Source: Sphagnum compactum (lineage: Eukaryota > Bryophyta > Sphagnopsida > Sphagnales). Taken from it: a DNA stretch of 64,000 nt. Of this stretch, positions 11,701-22,419 are shown one piece after another. The position numbers and the translations under genes were made by a program. Below the pieces are notes generated by a model, which did not search any database, was not told the DNA's origin, and saw only the letters and a list, made by a program, of their open reading frames with translations. Each line of letters starts with the position of its first letter. The stretch's first letter is position 1. The stretch spans positions 3,038,001 to 3,102,000 of the forward strand of contig OZ234493.1 in NCBI GenBank assembly GCA_965153455.1, read 5' to 3'.

Positions 11701-14190
11701 AGTCCAAGGCAGATGACAGTGACATTACCATTAATGCATGTTTCCCTAATTCCCACTGGGCCAACTCCATCTGTTGAGAGATAAAACTATAATCTTGTGA
11801 ACAAACACTAAGTTCACATGTCAAGGAAATGGACTACACATTGCAAAGAAATGCCTGTAGAAAGCTCATACTAACATCCCCAACTGAATTGGCAATGAGT
11901 GAGGGAAAGGCATTGTACGACATACAGAGAGTGAGAGAGACACCCCTAGATTTCTGTTTGAAAAGAGACACAGAAGGCAGCCTTCTAGCACCTCTCCAAG
12001 ATCTCTATACCCTAAACTCTCTCGCTGGTTGTTACTCTGTCTCAACTGACACAAGGCACAGACCCTGTTCCCATCTTGACTAGCACAAAATATACAACAA
12101 ATGCATGCACATTCCCATCTTGACTAGCAGAGACTGTACAACAAATGCATTCACATTCCCATCTTAAGCAACGCATTTGGAGAAGTCAAATGCTGGATTG
12201 AAAAAGCTGGAGCAGTATTGACCTGGCAAACCCAAAATCTGCAATCTTCAGCATAGCATTATTGTCATTGGTAGATAGAAGGAGATTCTGCAAAACAGCC
12301 CAACTTTCCAAGTCAGCAATGCATAAAGAAGATGGCAGTGAGATTCAAGTCAAAAAAAGCAAACATTCTGACTAAAGGGGCTGAATTTGAGCTTGGCCTC
12401 AAATAAAAATAGAGGACAACTTGAGAGTTGCATTAACATAATTAGACTCAGGCCTCTAGTATATTAAGCCACAATCTTGATTGGCATGTATATAACCCAC
12501 CACTAATAGTATCTTGCATCCAGACCAGTTCAGTAGGTAAACCTGTTCTGACTAATTTCAATTAGAGGAAAGAGGAACAAGCATATTGCCATTAACAGAG
12601 CACAAACCTAACCTGAGGCTTGAGGTCACGGTGTATCAAGTTGTTGTTGCGCAACACTTGAAGCCCAGCTCCTACAGATTATCCCCAAAAAGAATCTCAT
12701 AAATGGAAACGACTTAAAGATCACTCACCAGAAAGAGTACAGAAAAGAGACATGTGACCCAGTTCATCTTGAAAGCTTTGGATCCACACACCTGACTCAC
12801 AAGTATTCAGCTAAATGGTATCTCAAAGAAGTTAATTACCCACTACTCACAGCAAGACCTTTAGTTCAACATGCCTTCTCATTCTCTGAAATGGTTGCAA
12901 ATATGCATTGGACAGGTTAAAATGTTCTGCTTTCCTTGATAAGGTCGCAAACCCCTACCTAACTGGCGCATAAAGTGCCGGGCGGTTGCTTCAGAAACCC
13001 TGCCATACCGCTGGATGTATGCTGCCAAATCACCTCCAGCACAATACTCCAACACAAGGTATATTCGATTTGGAGCCTTGCAAATACCATCATCAATTCC
13101 AACCCAACAGAGCACACATCAATTTCTCCTGCATATAAGCCTTTAGACCTATCAATATGATGCAAAGAACAACAGAGAAGCAACCTAGGACCTTTTTCCT
13201 GCATGCATCCCAACAAAGGCAGACCTTCATAGAATAGCAGGAATCAAAAGTAAGCTTCAAACACCCCACAAAGGTAGACCAGCATCCAACAAAATTGTAA
13301 TGAGATGCTGCAGAGCACAACAGTAAAGAATCCAAAACCAATGCAAACACTAGCTTCACATGATCAGATAAAGAGGTCAAAAATGAAACTGGCATATGGC
13401 CCATGCAGCTCTTCTTTGTGTCCTCATCTGCATCCAGTAAGCATGCCAGATTTGCTCTTGACTACAACGACTAGTAGACTAGTTGCAGATGAGGCCTTGG
13501 CAGACAAATCCTGGATTTCTCAGAGAATAAAATCAGCAGACAATACCTCCACCAGAAACCCTGTGACTGCAGAATTTGACACCCCTTCAAACAGAAACCC
13601 TAACTCCAAAGGCTACACAGAGGAACAGCAGGAAATTCCTCCGTATAATCTTACACATATACTGGCTGATGTCCTAGAAAACATCCACGAGCTCTAAATA
13701 ATCCACAACCTCACGGGATTCCTCATGAATTTCCTTTCAAATTTGCAACCCAAAGAAAGCCCCTTGACTGTGAAATAGAGACTATTAGGTTACTTCGTCA
13801 TGTTTGTATCGAGCTTTCTGCTGCTCTCTTGCTAGGACATATGAAGTAGATTATATGGGGAAAATTGCGACAGTTGCACATAGCCAGATGCATAAAATTC
13901 CAAACCCTATTCGTTTTTCCACAGCAAGGGAAGCAGAACCACGGGCTGCTGCTAACCTCAACAATGTCATGAAGACGGATGATGTTGGGGTGGTCGGTCC
14001 GACGTAGGATGGCTATCTCGGACCGCAAACTCTCCTGCAGCTTCTTGTTCAACCGCTCTGTGATGATCTCCTTGATAGCCACGTGAAATTCCAGCTGCTG
14101 CTTATGGTGCGCCTTCCAGACCACGGCAAACGAGCCCGCCCCGATCTGCTCCGTCACCACATAATCCCCAATCTCCCGCGCACTCGACAT
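8759..14190 (-). CDS. ATG1: ATG1 autophagy-initiating serine/threonine kinase
   Basis: ATG1/ULK kinases start autophagosome formation in the cytosol with ATG13. I joined 13 exons with GT-AG ends and matching phases: 14190-13957, 13076-12959, 12671-12613, 12287-12223, 11607-11514, 11377-11297, 11095-10984, 10833-10779, 10638-10268, 10153-9828, 9657-9411, 9170-9100, 8989-8759. The total is 2064 nt, 687 aa, the usual length for plant ATG1. The N-terminal kinase domain (about residues 10-275) has the Gly loop GAGSFAVVW (17-25), Lys40 in VAIKEI, HRD 131-133, DFG 154-156 (DFGFAR) and APE 178-180 within GSPLYMAPE. After a Ser-rich linker, the C-terminal MIT-like region contains [19 protein letters not shown], the part that binds ATG13 in the family. 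The start of exon 10 is uncertain: an upstream AG near 10206 would add about 17 residues in frame. No defect was seen. Confidence 0.93.
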
Positions 14191-14208
14191 GATTACACCA
14201 TACAGCTT

Positions 14209-14229
14209 CTCTCTCTCTCTCTCTCTCTC
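14209..14229 (-). promoter_or_regulatory. CT/GA microsatellite in the ATG1 5' leader
   Basis: A (CT)n run on the plus strand, i.e. (GA)n on the ATG1 strand, lies about 20 nt before the ATG1 start codon. Such runs are common in plant 5' leaders and core promoters, and a similar run precedes the PWWP gene. Any regulatory role is inferred. Confidence 0.45.
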
Positions 14230-14877
14230 CGTCACTCCCTCTCCTCCCTCACTCAATTTTGGCCGCGTTTCTTTATCGTTTCTTTTGGTTCCAAGCTCAA
14301 AAAAGTGGTTTTCTGCTGCTTTATAATTGATGAACAGTATGCCCAATGCTTTGTTTCTGCATCATGGAGCGCTTGCGAGCAGGAAACGCGAAGAGACCGT
14401 CGAGGCAAAAAAAGCATTTGGTCGACCCTGTGTTTTGTTTTCCCCATGCAACACGCCTCCAAAAGCCGACTAGCTAGCTCTGACGCCTGTGTCCGTCCTC
14501 CGGCCGTTTCAGGCGCCGCAATCGGCGAGCGACTTCGGCAGATTGGGGGGCCATGTGCGGCACCGTGAAACGTCTTGCGGTGATTACCGTTGATTTGGGA
14601 AATCCCAAATCTCATCTTTCAATCGTGAACGTTAGAAGTTTTCCAGATTTAGGCCCCTCATTTCCTCAGCTAAAATCGTGTCGGCGACCGTCACTAAAAA
14701 GCGCAACAGTTACGCACTCGGACGTAGGTATCTTTTTTTTTTCCTTTTTTTAAAATTTTTTTAAGAGGCGCACCCAATCGCTGCTGACCTCAACAATGGA
14801 GTGTTTCTCACTCAAGGAATTTAGCTCATCTCTAGGCTACCTTGTTCTATGTAGGCTAAAGGCCCAGGCCACAAGGA

Positions 14878-14931
14878 CATTCCCAAAATAAGCCGCCCCC
14901 CAAAGGCCCGGGGCTGGTTATTTTGGGAATG
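14878..14931. repeat. Inverted repeat (hairpin)
   Basis: CATTCCCAAAATAAGCC at 14878-14894 is mirrored by GGTTATTTTGGGAATG at 14916-14931. The arms pair over about 15 bp with one bulge, and the loop is GC-rich with CCCCC and GGGG runs that can extend pairing. Such foldbacks are common in plant MITEs. Confidence 0.6.
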
Positions 14932-15326
14932 CCCCCGCCGCCCAAGGGCCTTACCTGGCGTTAAAACTGTGACAGTAAATTTTGTTTCAACATTCACTTG
15001 ATACCCGGTGAGAACCAGGCAGGTACCCTCCACGCACCTCAGTTTTTTTTTTAAACCTAAAATTTTTATACCTAGTGGATATCCTTCTGGTACCCACCGG
15101 GTTTGACAGTAAAAAAAAAAAACAAAACAGAAAAAAGAATTTAACATGGGTTTTTTTTAAAAATGACATGCCCATCCCCAACATGTAAAGTGAAAGGAAA
15201 GCCCACAGACATACATCATGAAGCTCATGAACGTGCATCCTAAAGCCCCCCATGAACGTACATCATTTAAAGCCCACTGATGTGCATCAACTTTCACAAA
15301 GCCTATCGGCCTTTTTTCCTTATTTT

Positions 15327-15343
15327 GATACCCGTCGGGTATC
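15327..15343. repeat. Perfect 17-bp palindrome GATACCCGTCGGGTATC
   Basis: The two 8-bp halves are exact reverse complements around a central T. The ATACCCG half-site occurs elsewhere in the window (near 15000, 48868, 49389 and 49820), which suggests a shared repeat family rather than a single regulatory site. Confidence 0.6.
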
Positions 15344-16033
15344 GCAAGGGAAAAAACAATTCAAGCCGGTTTTTACTTTTTTTACACCAGGTAAAAGCCC
15401 TCAGGCTGAGGCTATTACCAAAATTTGGGGCTCCCCTTGGCGCCTGCCTCAGGGCCCCTTATTCTGGTAAAGCCCCACCCCACAGCCCCCCCCCATGAGT
15501 GGGATTTCTAGGAAGTAATTTCATCATTTTTACACCTGGATGGTGTAAGAGATATTGAATTTTTAGTATTTTTCTCACTGGAAATTCAGTAAAATCCTCA
15601 AAAAAATTTGAAAATTCAATATCAATTAGTACATCTTTACAAAAATGTTATTTTTTCAATTTTGAGCTGTTGCTCAAGAGGTGATCGATCATCCCTTTGA
15701 ATATTTAACCAAATTTGAAGATATTCAAAATATGAAAGTGAAAAAATAATAATTAAGCACCCATTCATGTCATAGGCTATTGTGGTGATTTTTTATGAAT
15801 GTTTTTGGTTTTTTTTTTTTGACAATTTTTTTTTTAAAACCTGGAATTTGTTACATATTTGTCAATACATTTTTCACAAAATTGGTAGGTGCCAAAAAAA
15901 AATCACCCGTTCACACTTGGGGCCAATGGGAACAACTCTTTTGCTTCCCTCAAAACAAAATTTCCACTTGCAACATATTATTCGGTGAGGGGTTGTCCCT
16001 GTTGAGTTTTTTAGTACCATAGTACACGTTTTG

Positions 16034-16795
16034 TTATCTTCTTGTGTGGGGGTTGTCGGTGGACTGCTTTGCATACCTTCTTTTTAAGCGTGCTCTTTCT
16101 CCTTTCATATATCGCCTTACACAATCCCTAAAGCCAGCAGCACTTAATTCACCACCTACATATTCAAATTTCCCATCCAAGTGCAAGCGGAGTCTAGCCA
16201 TGTCTACAGGGTCCTGTTCTGTAACCTTAACCACTGCCATGTTCAAAGTCCGAGGTGCTAGCGACCTAATTGCACCATCCCATGCATCCTTCCCTTCACA
16301 TGCACCATCAATTTTGCCATGCCTTGTCACTTGCACCTTATGGCCTGGTAAGCCTTTTTCCTTTTGTTCTTGGGCTTCAAATTCTATAGCTCGCTTTGAA
16401 GCCCGTTGTTGCATCTACTTCTATTTCATTGTCCAAGGCCATGTCTGGTGCTTGCCCGCCCATGGGTGAATGTGGTTGCACCCTTTGACATAGCCCCTGA
16501 TCACATACACCCCCTCCTTCACCCCATGTTGATTCACACATGTTGCTTCTAGCCCTTCCACAAGTGGCACAATAGTTTGTAAGTTTTTGTGCCCAGGGCT
16601 CAATCTTACCTTCCAATTAGGACATTGTGACACTTGGCAACAACTCCACTGTCTTGTCTGCCCACATTGTCCAGCATTCCATGTGCATTCTGAACTTCCA
16701 ACACCATGTTTACATGCCTGATTATTGCACCTTGCAAAGTCACCACCATGCTTGCCACTTTGTACTGTTGTCGATGTGTTCTTTTGCAGTGGCAT
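16034..16795 (-). pseudogene. Plant DNA-transposon-type protein fragment (En/Spm, Transposase_24-like)
   Basis: An open frame of 126 codons (16414-16034, minus) contains RSLAPRTLNMAVVKVTEQD, LRLHLDGKFEYVGGELSAAG and FRDCVRRYMKGERARLKRRY. The last part resembles the Arg/Lys-rich end of the plant Transposase_24 (Ptta/En/Spm) domain. Other open frames continue it upstream to 16795 in different phases (for example PDMALDNEIEVDATTGFKAS), so an intron or frameshifts are needed. The family call is from memory of the motif and is not certain. The related-looking N-terminal frames at 21348-22420 lie 5 kb upstream on the same strand, and the GIY-YIG copies lie between, which could mean one insertion inside another. 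Confidence 0.4.
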
Positions 16796-16799
16796 TCAC

Positions 16800-17289
16800 C
16801 ATATTGACTTCTGGTCCGGTTTCAACCCGAGCTTTCTTTGATGTTGCTTTCTTTTCTCAAGCACACACACAACATGTTATACATAGGGAATGGGTAGAAG
16901 CTAGCAAAACATACAGTCTGGTCATATATTGTCAACATGAGACATGTAAATCCAAAAAAAACAGAGATTCCTATGGCAAACTTTTCAATCATGAACAACC
17001 CTAATCACACAAATAGGGCTATATATCAAAGGCATGCACATAAAGACTGATGACATTGAAGACAACCAACAAAGTTTTTGGTAAGAAATTCAGAAAACAC
17101 CTTCCCATGAGGTATAACTTTATAGAGGAAATCCAATTTTCTTTTGTATCCAGCCAAAAGTTCTATGGAAAGAACATACGGATCACTAAGGTAATCCAGT
17201 GATGAATCATGACAGATAGGATCTTTCTACAGAAGAAGGGCACACGAAGAGATAATGGAGCACAACCAACAGCAAGGGATTGACTTTGG
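16800..17289. other. Spacer, no gene recognised
   Basis: I see no motif or exon-like structure here beyond unsupported short open frames on the plus strand. Confidence 0.4.
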
Positions 17290-17990
17290 ACTTCCGAACC
17301 TTTTGGGATGCACAACAGAAAATTTAGGACCTTCTTAGGTACCCATTAAAACATAACATAGGACTGTTACAAACTTGGCTACACAACCTTCTTTCTAAGT
17401 CATACGATTTGGAAAGTACAGAATGAAGGATAGCCATCCATTTCTTCCTACTGTTGTGGCAACAAGATTGAACCTTTGACGTTCAATTTTCCCATTTGAA
17501 TCCATAAATCTCCCATAATTTTTTCATTAGCAAAGATATTAAAAGAACAAAAAGCTTCTTTGACTTAGGCACATACGAAGAGTTTTAAATCAATAACAGA
17601 ATTGGTGAGCTTTTCCAATATTCGGGCTTCTCTTACATGCTCTTAGGATCTTGCAAAAACTGAGCTACAGGTTTGACCATCATATAGCACTTAACTGGAA
17701 CCAGTGTTACGGATTACATAGATGACACCTCTATATGAAACAGAACAAATTTTGGCAACAAGTTTGAGGTGCTTTTGCCTTAACCTTCTAAGCCTGTTGA
17801 GAGACTTTAATTAACCCTTTACAGAACACAGCATGATCAGCAAATTCCTGAAAGAAAACCATTTCATATTTGCATTACTGAAATCATGGAGATTTATAAG
17901 ATTATTTCTGGACATGAAAGAAAACCTGATACAAAAGAAAAACTCTGATGAACAAAAAGGGCACAATTCTAGATCTTAACTGAAAGTTTG
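17290..17990 (-). pseudogene. GIY-YIG nuclease domain with CPxC finger, decayed copy 2
   Basis: The minus strand reads, in order, a finger-like CPFC segment (near 17970), LHDFSNANMKW, SLNRLRRLRQKHLK, RGVIYVIRNTG (GIY box, near 17740), LYDGQTCSSVFARS, EHVREARILEKL, and then in another frame KWMAILHSVLSKSYDLE. The order and spacing match copy 1 at 18253-19405, which has LHKFGNGNIKW, SLNYDRRLRQEHLN, KGVIYVIYSVN, LYVGSTCKSAFERF, EHIREAKRLSKF and KWMSILHTFFPKGYNLE. In the second conserved box, Tyr-Val-Gly has become Tyr-Asp-Gly. Several stops and at least one frameshift show that it is dead. GIY-YIG domains cut DNA in homing endonucleases and Penelope-like retroelements. Confidence 0.65.
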
Positions 17991-18252
17991 AAGACACTCT
18001 GGATAAAGGCAATAATTTCCAAGAATAGTGATAGACTTTGCAAGCTCTGAATTTAAAGAAATGTTTACCACCTCAAGCAAAAACCTCCAATCTTGATAAA
18101 GGAAATCAAGAAAAAGTGAATTACCAAGACCCCTACAACACCACAGACCCATGTGTCTGGAATACGGAAGTGGTCCAATGCACACCTACTGGATCCATCA
18201 TTGGCTTGTGAGTTCTCCATCCCTTTCTACACCATGTTTAATACCAGCAACC

Positions 18253-19405
18253 TCAACCTTTGTACAAAGAAGAATCAGAAGAGGTTTGAACCACTAAGGA
18301 ATCACGAGTCCTCTTCTGTACAAACAAAAGAACTTTGGCCTTCCACTCACTTAATACATGGCCAACATCAAGACCGAGAACAGAAGGAGAAAACTCAGAC
18401 AGCAACATAAGCATACGAACCAAGTTCTTAGTCTTATACTTGGAGAGAAAAACAATAGAAAACTTACCTTGAGACATAAGAGAAGAAAGGAAAACCAGCA
18501 TTCTATTGTAATCTCTGTAGCCAAAAAATCTGTGAGGAGAAAGGTGAGGGATCCCACTATGATTTGGTTTCACATCATCAGAAGGAGAACCAGTCTCCTC
18601 AAAAACTGGCGAAGAAGGAGGAGGTAAACTTACAGCAACATTAGGAATAACATTGAGAGGAACCCAAACATTGTTAAAAGGACGAGCAAATGAAGGCTTG
18701 CTGCCCTTTCTCCACAACATTGCAAAAGCTTTATGTACCCTAGGAGAACGTCTATTGTTTGACTTGCCTTCTAGGTTGTAACCCTTTGGAAAGAAAGTGT
18801 GTAAAATACTCATCCATTTTCTTTCCAATTGAGAGGCAACAACCTTAAACAAGTTCAGAGCAAAACGACCTCCAGAATCAAAGAAATTCCCATCTACTTT
18901 TTCAATATGAAAAACTCTGAAGGAATGGAACCCTCTTTAGCAATGGCAGCATATAGTGGCTTAAAATCAAATTACGAACTAGCAAATTTAGACAATCTTT
19001 TAGCTTCTCTTATATGCTCTTGGAATCTCTCAAAGGCAGACTTACATGTGGAACCAACATATAGCATTCTACTATTATTGACACTGTAAATAACATAAAT
19101 TACCCCCTTATCTGAAAATGGACAGAGGCTAGTTGAAGAATTAAGGTGTTCTTGCCTAAGCCTTCTATCATAGTTGAGAGACTTAATGTTGAAGACAGAA
19201 AAATGAGTATTGGAAATTACCTTTTTAACTGGGCCCCATTTTATGTTTCCATTTCCAAATTTATGGAGCTTATGTGCTGTAACATGTAAACCCAGAAGAC
19301 AATACTAGATATTCTACAAGTGGCCATCTCTAATGTGCAGTTTAAGGGCCAGTAAGCACATATCAGTTCTCATGTAACAAACGGGGCATTTGGACTAGTA
19401 AGACA
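18253..19405 (-). pseudogene. GIY-YIG nuclease with upstream C2H2-like finger, copy 1 (better preserved)
   Basis: Reading down from 19400, the frame gives SKCPVCYMRTDMC...LHIRDGH. This is a CX2C-X13-HX4H finger. Then come AHKLHKFGNGNIKWGPVKK and the GIY-YIG domain: GVIYVI (near 19106), MLYVGSTCKSAFERFQEHI with the catalytic-type Arg, FKPLYAAIAKEGSIPSEFF, and LERKWMSILHTFFPKGYNLE with the C-terminal Glu. Stops occur after SKFASS and two in the finger region, so it is a pseudogene as it stands. From 18852 to 18253 an open frame of 199 codons continues without a stop. It is rich in Ser, Pro and Phe, and I do not recognise it. The finger plus GIY-YIG plus WI..L.T..P.GYN pattern fits Penelope-like elements, including the class with the nuclease placed first, but I found no reverse transcriptase YxDD motif nearby. 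A plant-specific GIY-YIG protein family is the alternative. Confidence 0.7.
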
Positions 19406-20204
19406 AGCACGCAATCCCTAAAGAAAAAACTGATTTGCAAACTCATCAGGGAGACAATTCTAGTTTGGTAATTATACTTCTTCACATTCTTCAGGCACAA
19501 AAGCCCACAGAGCATCACATCTCTTTACAGTGTGGCTTGTGCAGTTGGAAGACAATCTTCACAATAATGCATCTACAGTAATCAGATGCAATGTCACTGC
19601 TTCTTGAGGAATCTTGGAGGGGGATAAAATGTAGCATTCAGTTCAGATATGATGTCAGAAGAGAAAGAAGAGAAGAAAGTTTTGTTTGTCTCTGTTTGTG
19701 TTATATCAAATATGATGGTGAATGCAAAACAGGTGTGCACCAAGTCCACAGATGATAAGGAACGATGCAAAGGAGCTCAGTGTTCAACCCAGGAAATACA
19801 ACAGTCATTTTTCATAATAAAACATGATGGGTGTACTTAGAAAGTACTAGAAATGGTCTTACAAAGTAGTCATACATCCATGAATTAATCAATCAATCAA
19901 ACAAACAAATAATCAATCAATCAATCAAATTTGTCTACCTTTCATCATCATGGCCTGGATATGTTGATGCCCTTTGATTTAAGATGACATCCATCATCAC
20001 CACTCTTGTCCCCAAAAGAAAACCCCTTAACAATATTTACATTATTATTCCTTCCTTCCTTCCTTTCTTTTCACCTTTATACACTGACTGATAATTGAGT
20101 AAATTCAAGCTGAAGTTGACTGTACATTTTTGTACAGATTACCATATTGTTTGTTGTCCAGTGCCAGTCATAATGACAAAAAAACAACATAGCACACGAA
20201 TAAC

Positions 20205-20300
20205 AACAAGCACCCAAAACCAAACAAAACTGCAAATCAAAACCCACCAAGCACCCAAAACAAAATAAACCCTGCAAATCAAAACCCACAAGCACCCAAA
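20205..20300 (+). repeat. Short minisatellite, unit about 40 bp
   Basis: A unit of about 40 bp starting aagcacccaaaa and ending gcaaatcaaaacccac is repeated twice, followed by a partial third copy. Just downstream, near 20325-20410, a second imperfect pair shares the phrase ttatgtggagyttgagttga. Confidence 0.6.
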
Positions 20301-20994
20301 GCTCGTGATCTAGATTTGAGTTTTTTAGCTCTTTGATAATGCTATGTGGAGTTTGAGTTGAACTTGTTAGTAGCTTTTTTGATAACCTTATGTGGAGCTT
20401 GAGTTGAGCTCTTTCTTTGACCGAATAACGTAAGTTTTTAGAGCCAAGATGAACCTTATCTCTTTGACCATCCATGTGCAACTCTGGAGAATTTTAACTG
20501 AGTTGGAAGTTTAGTTTTGTCATGCTCCTAGATCGTCGTCATCAAATAAGCTTTGGGACAATGTTCCACTGTGTGGCTAAAAAGCATATACATAACATGA
20601 CAGAAGAAGAATGACACCGAAGTTTTGCCTGCCGACTACATATATGACTAACTAACTTGAACAGATTGATGATCATATCTTTTCACCCTTTCATGACCTA
20701 TATATGCTATGTACGACAGACATTGCAAAATAGCTACCAAAGACCCCAAAATATGATGAGACCATGTGTAAATTAGGTGACCCAAAAAAAACAAAGAGAG
20801 TGAGGTATTGCCACCCATCTCACCCTCTTCATTAATTCCATGATCCTTCCCCTCAAATCATTAGCAAAACAATCCATCTGTCAAAAATAAAACAAAAAAA
20901 AGATCTTTGAAAATCTTTAAGGAATCTGTAAGGAAACAATACACTACTGCAGCAAAAACATGACATTTGGATGATTGGATTGTTGGAAAAAACA

Positions 20995-21180
20995 ATTAGT
21001 CACACATGAGATTGCATCAAACAACACAAAATCACACACACCAGACTGCAGGAAAACACAAAATTGCACACCAGAAAACAAAAAATCACATACCAGGCTA
21101 CCAAAATCAGACACCAAAATTGCAGCAAAAGACACAAAATCACATAGTACCAGATTGCAGAAGAAAACACATAGCAGACA
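20995..21180 (+). repeat. Imperfect tandem repeat of a cacaaaatcacayaccag motif
   Basis: Variants of cacaaaatcacacaccag occur about five times, each followed by a short gcagg/gcagaa segment, with an irregular period of about 25-35 bp. This explains the overlapping open frames on both strands. Confidence 0.5.
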
Positions 21181-21347
21181 CAGAGGGAGGGAGGTCGGGG
21201 CACAGAGTTAGGCTGAGTCACAAAGCCTATGGGGGGGAGTCTTTTTAATGTTTGTTAACATTTTACCAGAATTTGTTTGTCTGTTTTGTTATAGATCTTG
21301 CCTGTTTTTATTCTGCTTCAGTTTCATTTGCTAGAATAAACTTCAAC

Positions 21348-22418
21348 TCAATACGGACTAGTAAGGCTCATAGGACCAATCACAAATCTCACAAATATTG
21401 TGCCTTCAATAATGTTGTTACTTCTAGTATCTTTGACATCAAAATGGACCTCAAAAACAATATTTGATGGGGGGGGGGGGGAGGGGTACATTACATTTGG
21501 TGTGGGGGTCCGTTTGCTAGGTGCCTTATTCTGTTCCTTCATAATTGAAGATGCAACTGGCAGCTCAGAACCTTCTGACTCCTCTGCATTTGAGTTGTAG
21601 TCGCTGCTACATGAAGTGTCGCATTCACTAGATGCTGCTGATGTCGACGACCCTTCCTCTTCCACCACATGACGATGTGGTTTTCCAACATTCCTAGTGT
21701 TCCTCCTCTTGCTTTGGTGTCCAAGCGTTCTCCCATCCACCACCTTTTGGGTGGACTTCTTACTTGTCTTCTTCCTCCCTTGCATGGTTGTTGAGTTCAT
21801 GAAGTGACGACTGCCAAGTGACCGAGTGTCTCCAAAATACAGCAAAGGAGTAATTAGTTTGGATTAAGACTGTCTCAATAAGCACATGACCACTAACTAG
21901 CATACAAACCTAATTTAAAGCTATGCATGTAGTAAAAGATTACCAGAAACCCTATTTCATGGTAGCACCGAACACATCGATTTCAGTCCCTAAACCCTAA
22001 CCCCATGAAAATTTTAGAATAGATTGGAATTCGGAGAGTAGCTACAACCTAACACTAGAACAAAGACTATTGAAGCGTGTTCAAACTATTTGGTAGGCGT
22101 ATACACAAATCTCACGCACATAGTCGGACTTCCAAACTCTTTCATACAGTGCAGGCAATGGAGATTGCACGATCCATTACTAAATTCTGTATGGGCCTCT
22201 CCATTTATGCACCTGAAGACAAGTCTAAGAAGAACTCACAATTCTTGGGCGCTTCCTTCAACTTCTGCAAGTCGTTGTTTGAGTTGAGCAACGCGCATGT
22301 TACATGCTAAAATGTAGGGGTTTGGCGTTGTTTCTTCGGGATCAGCATCCACTGGTCCTTCATCGTGACCCACTGTACCATCAACATCACTGATGACTGC
22401 ATTTTCGTCATGCTCCAT
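21348..22418 (-). pseudogene. Transposon-associated two-exon reading frame (N-terminal part)
   Basis: An ATG at 22418 opens MEHDENAVISDVDG and runs about 60 codons to a GT donor (GAATT|gtgag near 22240), ending in a short helical stretch MRVAQLKQRLAEVEG. A second open region at 21845-21348 is Lys-, Ser- and acid-rich (GRKKTSKKSTQKVVDGRT), includes a Pro run made by a 13-base G/C homopolymer, and ends in SNIVFEVHFDVKDT. An acidic start, basic low-complexity middle and a VxxxHFD segment are common in ORFs carried by plant En/Spm-like elements, but I cannot name the family with certainty. I did not find a clean in-phase junction between the two parts. Confidence 0.35.
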
Positions 22419-22419
22419 C

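Larger units (their letters stand above)
14230..16033. other. ATG1 upstream region, no second gene
   Basis: The first 350 bp above the ATG1 start are GC-richer and probably hold its promoter and leader. Farther up, the sequence contains the inverted repeats listed separately (14878-14931 and 15327-15343), low-complexity stretches and pairs of ATACCCG/CGGGTAT motifs. Open frames on both strands have no recognisable content. Confidence 0.45.
19406..21347. other. Spacer with simple and tandem repeats, no gene
   Basis: This stretch holds an (AATC)n-type microsatellite near 19887-19927, a pyrimidine run near 20050-20070 and two minisatellites listed separately. No open frame here has recognisable content. 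Confidence 0.5.

Noticed and set aside
9376-12083. Long open frames on the plus strand opposite ATG1
   Set aside because: They are antisense shadows of ATG1 exons, or lie in its introns. The minus-strand frames carry the conserved kinase and C-terminal motifs.
14253-14615. 120-codon open frame above ATG1 (minus)
   Set aside because: Lies in the ATG1 promoter/leader, with no motif. It reflects higher GC content.
17290-19405. Reverse transcriptase belonging to the GIY-YIG units
   Set aside because: I searched all minus-strand frames by eye for a YxDD box and neighbouring RT motifs and found none.
20942-20970. CACTA-type terminus (CACTACTGCAGCAAAAAC) for the fragment cluster
   Set aside because: The motif resembles a CACTA end, but no matching reverse copy or 3-bp target-site duplication was found to the right within the window.
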